From assembly GCA_033297075.1 (NCBI GenBank), contig MU858296.1:1-45462 (forward strand): DNA of 45,462 nt, written 5' to 3'. The notes beneath the pieces are model-generated. The model did not search any database and was not told where the DNA came from. It was given only the letters and a program-made list of their open reading frames with translations. Numbering within the stretch: position 1 is the stretch's first letter; every line of letters starts with the position of its first letter. Both the position numbers and the translations under genes were made by a program. Positions 42,088 through 45,462 of the stretch are shown piece by piece. This DNA is from Rhypophila decipiens (taxonomy: Eukaryota > Ascomycota > Sordariomycetes > Sordariales > Naviculisporaceae).

Positions 42088-43903
42088 ATGAGCCCATATC
42101 TGACCTCGACAATCCCACAGAAATGTGCAGACGTCCAAACAGCCGAGCCGGCGACTTACGCGTGAGTCAACTGCCCATTTGCAAACAACACGTTGAACAT
42201 CTGACCATGTTGTCTCCTCCTTCATCTGCTAACCCCAAGATGGCGACATGACATGCAGATGGGACCCCGACCACCTCCGCACTCGATTCGTGCAAGCCCT
42301 CTCAGACATGTACCGCGCCGAGGTGCCTCTGTACGGGCATCTCGTCGAGATAGTTCGCTCCGTGGATGACTCGGTTCTTGCATCTCGCCGCCAAAGACCA
42401 GACGGCGACGCCATCCCCGTCGAACAAGGCCTGCCCTCCCGGCACCGCCTCGAACGCCACGGCGCGATCCGTCTGGGCACGCAGCACGAGATGCGCACCA
42501 TCGGCAGACTCTTCGCCATCCTAGGAATGCACCCCGTGGGCTACTACGATCTATCCCAAGCACCAGGCGGGGGCTTCCCCCTCCATGGGACCGCCTTTCG
42601 CCCCACGAGCGAGGACTTGCTGCGCAAGAACCCCTTTCGCGTATTCACCACCGTCCTCCGCCCAGACCTCATCAAGTCGGAAACTGTGCGCTCAACGGCA
42701 CAGCGGATCCTACGAGAGAGGGAGCTCTTCTCGCCAGAACTGTACAAGCTGCTGGATAAATTCGAATCGTTCCTCTCCGCAGCACCCAACACCAAAGGCC
42801 ATGCCCCAGCTGCCCTGACAGTCCAAGATGCCGACAGCCTTATAACAGAATCCCTCAAAATCTTCAAATGGCACTCCCGCTCCAGCCCAAACGTCACATT
42901 TGACACCTATGGTCAACTGAAAGCTGAACACCCCGTGGTAGCAGATATTGTGTGCTTCCCCTCGGCGCACATCAACCACCTGACCCCGCGGACGCTCGAC
43001 ATTGACGCCGTACAGTCCGAGATGGTCCGTCGCGGCCTACCGGCAAAAGAGCGCATCGAGGGTCCACCTCCTGGTCGCAGTTGTGAGATTCTCCTGAGGC
43101 AGACCAGCTTCAAAGCCTTGGAGGAGCCTGTCACTTTTGCTTCGTCTTCTCCGGGGACAAGGGATTCGCAAGTAGACGGGACGCACACGGCGCGGTTCGG
43201 AGAGGTCGAGCAGCGTGGGGCGGCTGTTACGCTCAAGGGGAGACGGCTGTATGATTTCTTGTTGGAGGAGGCTGCGCTCGGGGCTGAACGGGTGGGGAGG
43301 GAGATGAATGGCGGTCGTGTTGATACTGCTGCTCCTTCTGCTGCTGCTGCTGCTGCTGCTGATGATGAAGATGAAGATATCGAAACAGGGATTCTGACTG
43401 CATTGTTCAGGGAGCGGTACCCGGATGACTGGACCACATTACGCAGAGAGGGTCTTGTATTTTTCCGATATCGAGTGCCGAGCCAATTTTCTGGCACTGG
43501 TCCATGTGCCGGTCTGAAGATTGACGATGGGGCCACCATAAAAATGGAGACATTACTCGAGCAAGGAGTCGTCGAGTGCGAGCCCATCACATATGAAGAT
43601 TTCTTGCCCTTCTCGGCCGCCGGCATCTTCAAGTCGAATCTTGGCGGGAATGGTCTGGAAAATATGACGGCCGGTCCCGCTGTTTCGTCTTCTGGGGACC
43701 CGGCGGATGCCAAGTCGCATGCAAGCAGTAGTAACAGGGTCAGTCAGAGCAGTCATGGTTACGACGATGCGAGAAAGGAACTAGAGGTTCTTCTGGGCCA
43801 GAAAATTCCCAGCGAGATTGACTTGTACGAAACACTTCAGGGCGCGAGTGTAAGAGAGTGTGAAAGGCATCTGGGGTTACGGGAGGGACAGATCGTATTG
43901 TAA
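42088..43903 (+). CDS. DUF1338 / HglS-type 2-oxoadipate dioxygenase-decarboxylase-like protein
   Basis: A short first exon (42088-42161, from MSPYLTSTIPQ) is joined over a 97-nt intron (GTGAGT...ATGCAG) to exon 2 (42259-43903), giving 572 aa. The splice produces AWDPDHLRTRFVQALSDMY, the usual DUF1338 opening; starting at 42248 instead would lose it. Family landmarks are YRAEVPLYGHLVEIV, RHGAIRLGT (likely metal His), INHLTPRTLDID (second His region) and RFGEVEQRG (Glu) near 375. HglS of this family converts 2-oxoadipate to D-2-hydroxyglutarate with a VOC fold and a non-haem metal. An alanine run encoded by a GCT repeat, followed by Asp/Glu, lies near 43340-43380 (about residue 415) and looks like a tolerated insertion. 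Mould members are often longer than bacterial ones, as here. The substrate could be another 2-oxoacid. Confidence 0.82.
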
Positions 43904-43962
43904 GGACCGCTGGTGCGTTTGAAGAGTGATTTTCATTTTTTCCTTTTGAACTTTAGTTCAAG

Positions 43963-45462
43963 TCAAGGCTCAAGTCCCGATATATCAAAGTCCTGTGGTA
44001 ACGACTCGAGCTGTGAGAGAAATGGCATGAACGGCCAGTATGCGTTCCCCGACGACGCAGAGTCGAAGTACCCAGTATTACCAATCCACATGCTGTCGTG
44101 CCCCTGATCGTCTAACCTGGCGCCATCCGAGTCATCGTTACATGGGTCCACCATCTGAGCGAGTTCTCTCGGCCTATCGCTGTTCAGGAGCGCTGGGTCC
44201 AATAAGTGGTGTTGTAATTGATGGTCATTCTTCTCTTGAGCCAGCATTTCCTGCCCGCTCCCATGTGCATTTACCGCGGTGCATGTGTTTGTCATATTTG
44301 TGGTGTTTATACTGGCATGTCCCGGGGAGATCATTTGGGCTGGACTGACAATGCCCGTCACTGTCTGCTGCTGTGATTGTTCTTGTTGGGGCGCCGCATG
44401 AATCCCCGAGTCCGTGCTGGATGGTAGGATGACAAGGCGTCTGGCACTTTCCTGGAGCAGGTTGAACGATTTGCTGGCGATGCTACTCAGGCTTTTGTAC
44501 CTCGCCAGACACTCCATACACAGTTTCCAGCTCTCAGATAGGCGCGAGCGGGGATCAAGGACCGTGGTGTCGTCAAACTTACAGAGCTGGCCCATCAGTA
44601 AGGTGCTTCCGCTCGTGTGTAGATCTGGTTGTTTGAAGTCAGAAACCAGACCAGCATTCAGGTCCATGGAGTGTTGCCATGACAAGGGAACTTACACCCA
44701 ACATTGTACCACCATGCCACCAAACTCTGGGACTGGATGTGCATGGCGAGACATTTGACCAGACTATCGGCAGACAAGACGCACAGCGCGGCTATGCTCG
44801 ACAGCATGATATCCTGCACTCTTTTCACTTGGGGCTGTGGCTGTGCTCTCGATGAACCATCGCGTTGCTTCTGGAAGAGGTGCTCCAATGCGGGCCGGAG
44901 GATGAGAACTCGAACATGCAAGAAGCGTGCATGAAGTCGTTTGGCCTGCGCCACAAAGTCTGTCTGCGCACGCGTTTCGATACCTGCTAGTAGTGCCCGG
45001 GGTACCAGCGCTTCTTCTGCCCCGTCCTCGGGGCTCTGTGGTGGCTCGTACTGCAAATAAGGCGGCAGTGAGTCCCTCCACTCCATGATCTTGGCGTCGA
45101 GATCGAGCAACGACTGCGTGTCCCAGTCGAGGGTTGAAACGCTCGCATCTTTGGCCTGCTCCCTGTCCAATACCTGGCCCATGATGACGTACAGATTGAT
45201 GGTCTGGATGTAAGATTCGAGGAGGCTGGGGCGGCCCCTCGGCTGCGAGTTCCAGCTTGCCCCTGGCTCGTCATTCAGGTAGTCATCGTCAATAGCCTGC
45301 GGCAGCCCGAGCCGTTCACCGCTCGAATGGACCATCAAGGGTCGTCCAAAGGACATGGAAATCTCTCTAACGTGCGTGATAAGCGAGTGTCGCAGATAAG
45401 CGAGTGTCGCACTTTCCACGACGCGTAACACCTCTACACTCAACACCACTTTTCTCCACCAT
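43963..45462 (-). CDS. Fungal-specific transcription factor, C-terminal part (cut by window edge)
   Basis: The frame enters at the right edge, so the N-terminus, including any Zn2Cys6 DNA-binding domain, lies outside. The fungal-specific regulatory domain is recognisable from ISMSFGRPLMV and AIDDDYLND, then LLESYIQTINLYVIMGQVL. A 71-nt intron (44695-44625) joins WWYNVG to YLHTSGSTLLMGQL, with a TCTGAC branch site. The last exon runs from 44624 to the stop at 43963 and has a Gln-rich tract (QQEQSQQQ) and an acidic/aromatic tail, as in activation domains. An additional intron probably lies near 45360-45440, ending GTTAG just before the ISMSFGRP sequence; its donor could not be fixed. Its position beside the catabolic genes makes it the candidate pathway regulator. 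Confidence 0.75.
45378..45411. repeat. 17-bp exact tandem duplication
   Basis: GATAAGCGAGTGTCGCA occurs at 45378-45394 and again at 45395-45411. It lies within the transcription-factor gene, most likely in an intron because the acceptor-like GTTAG is just downstream on the minus strand. Confidence 0.85.

Noticed and set aside
42913..43713. Minus-strand frame of 266 codons with an alanine run.
   Set aside because: Shadow of the DUF1338 gene. The alanine run arises from the same GCT/GCA repeat read on the other strand.
1..45462. CRISPR arrays, bacterial operons, ribosome-binding sites or rRNA genes.
   Set aside because: No direct-repeat/spacer structure was seen, and the introns, spacing and gene families are eukaryotic, so bacterial features are not expected.

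Overview
The window looks like nuclear DNA of a filamentous ascomycete (Pezizomycotina). About 23 genes are separated by 0.2-2.7 kb. Most genes are cut by short GT...AG introns of 56-97 nt, several with CTNAC-like branch sites. The gene content is typical of moulds: an F-box/ankyrin protein, a SAT4/rhodopsin-like membrane protein, an MBOAT-type acyltransferase, a P450, a Dal5-type permease, GH64, and a fungal-specific transcription factor. The genus cannot be named from sequence alone. All exon coordinates were worked out by hand from splice signals, reading phase and family consensus; none has transcript support.

Region 1 (1-8.7 kb) is a general accessory stretch, all on the + strand: F-box/ankyrin protein, aquaporin, small secreted DUF302-like protein, and an MFS anion/vitamin permease.

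Region 2 (8.7-19.6 kb) holds tailoring-type enzymes and cell-wall functions. An Old Yellow Enzyme gene is split by a 358-bp non-autonomous hAT-like element with perfect 8-bp target duplications. Next come a GH64-CBM6 glucanase ending in a stub of a GH18 chitinase domain, a divergent pair (P450 on -, MBOAT/wax-synthase-like acyltransferase on +), and a seven-helix SAT4-type membrane protein. No polyketide, peptide or terpene synthase lies in the window, so any secondary-metabolite cluster is incomplete or its core enzyme is outside.

Region 3 (19.9-29.0 kb) has a secreted protein with a dibasic processing site, a large empty stretch, a divergent metal-uptake pair (ferric/cupric reductase on -, Ctr copper transporter on +), and a ZZ-finger protein. 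The intergenic region shared by the metal-uptake pair contains two small clusters of motifs resembling copper-response elements.

Region 4 (29.3-45.5 kb) is a catabolic cluster for aromatic compounds. It contains a type-B carboxylesterase, a VOC/extradiol-type dioxygenase, an FAD monooxygenase, a gentisate 1,2-dioxygenase-like cupin, a GFA-type zinc protein, an FAH-family hydrolase (fumarylpyruvate hydrolase-like), a quinone oxidoreductase, a dienelactone hydrolase, a DUF1338/HglS-type 2-oxoacid dioxygenase, and the C-terminal part of a fungal-specific transcription factor running off the right edge. Several genes are arranged as divergent pairs. The inferred core route is hydroxybenzoate -> gentisate -> maleylpyruvate -> fumarylpyruvate -> fumarate + pyruvate, with the GFA-like protein the best local candidate for the isomerase step. 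The dienelactone hydrolase, VOC protein, esterase and DUF1338 enzyme suggest a broader or different substrate.
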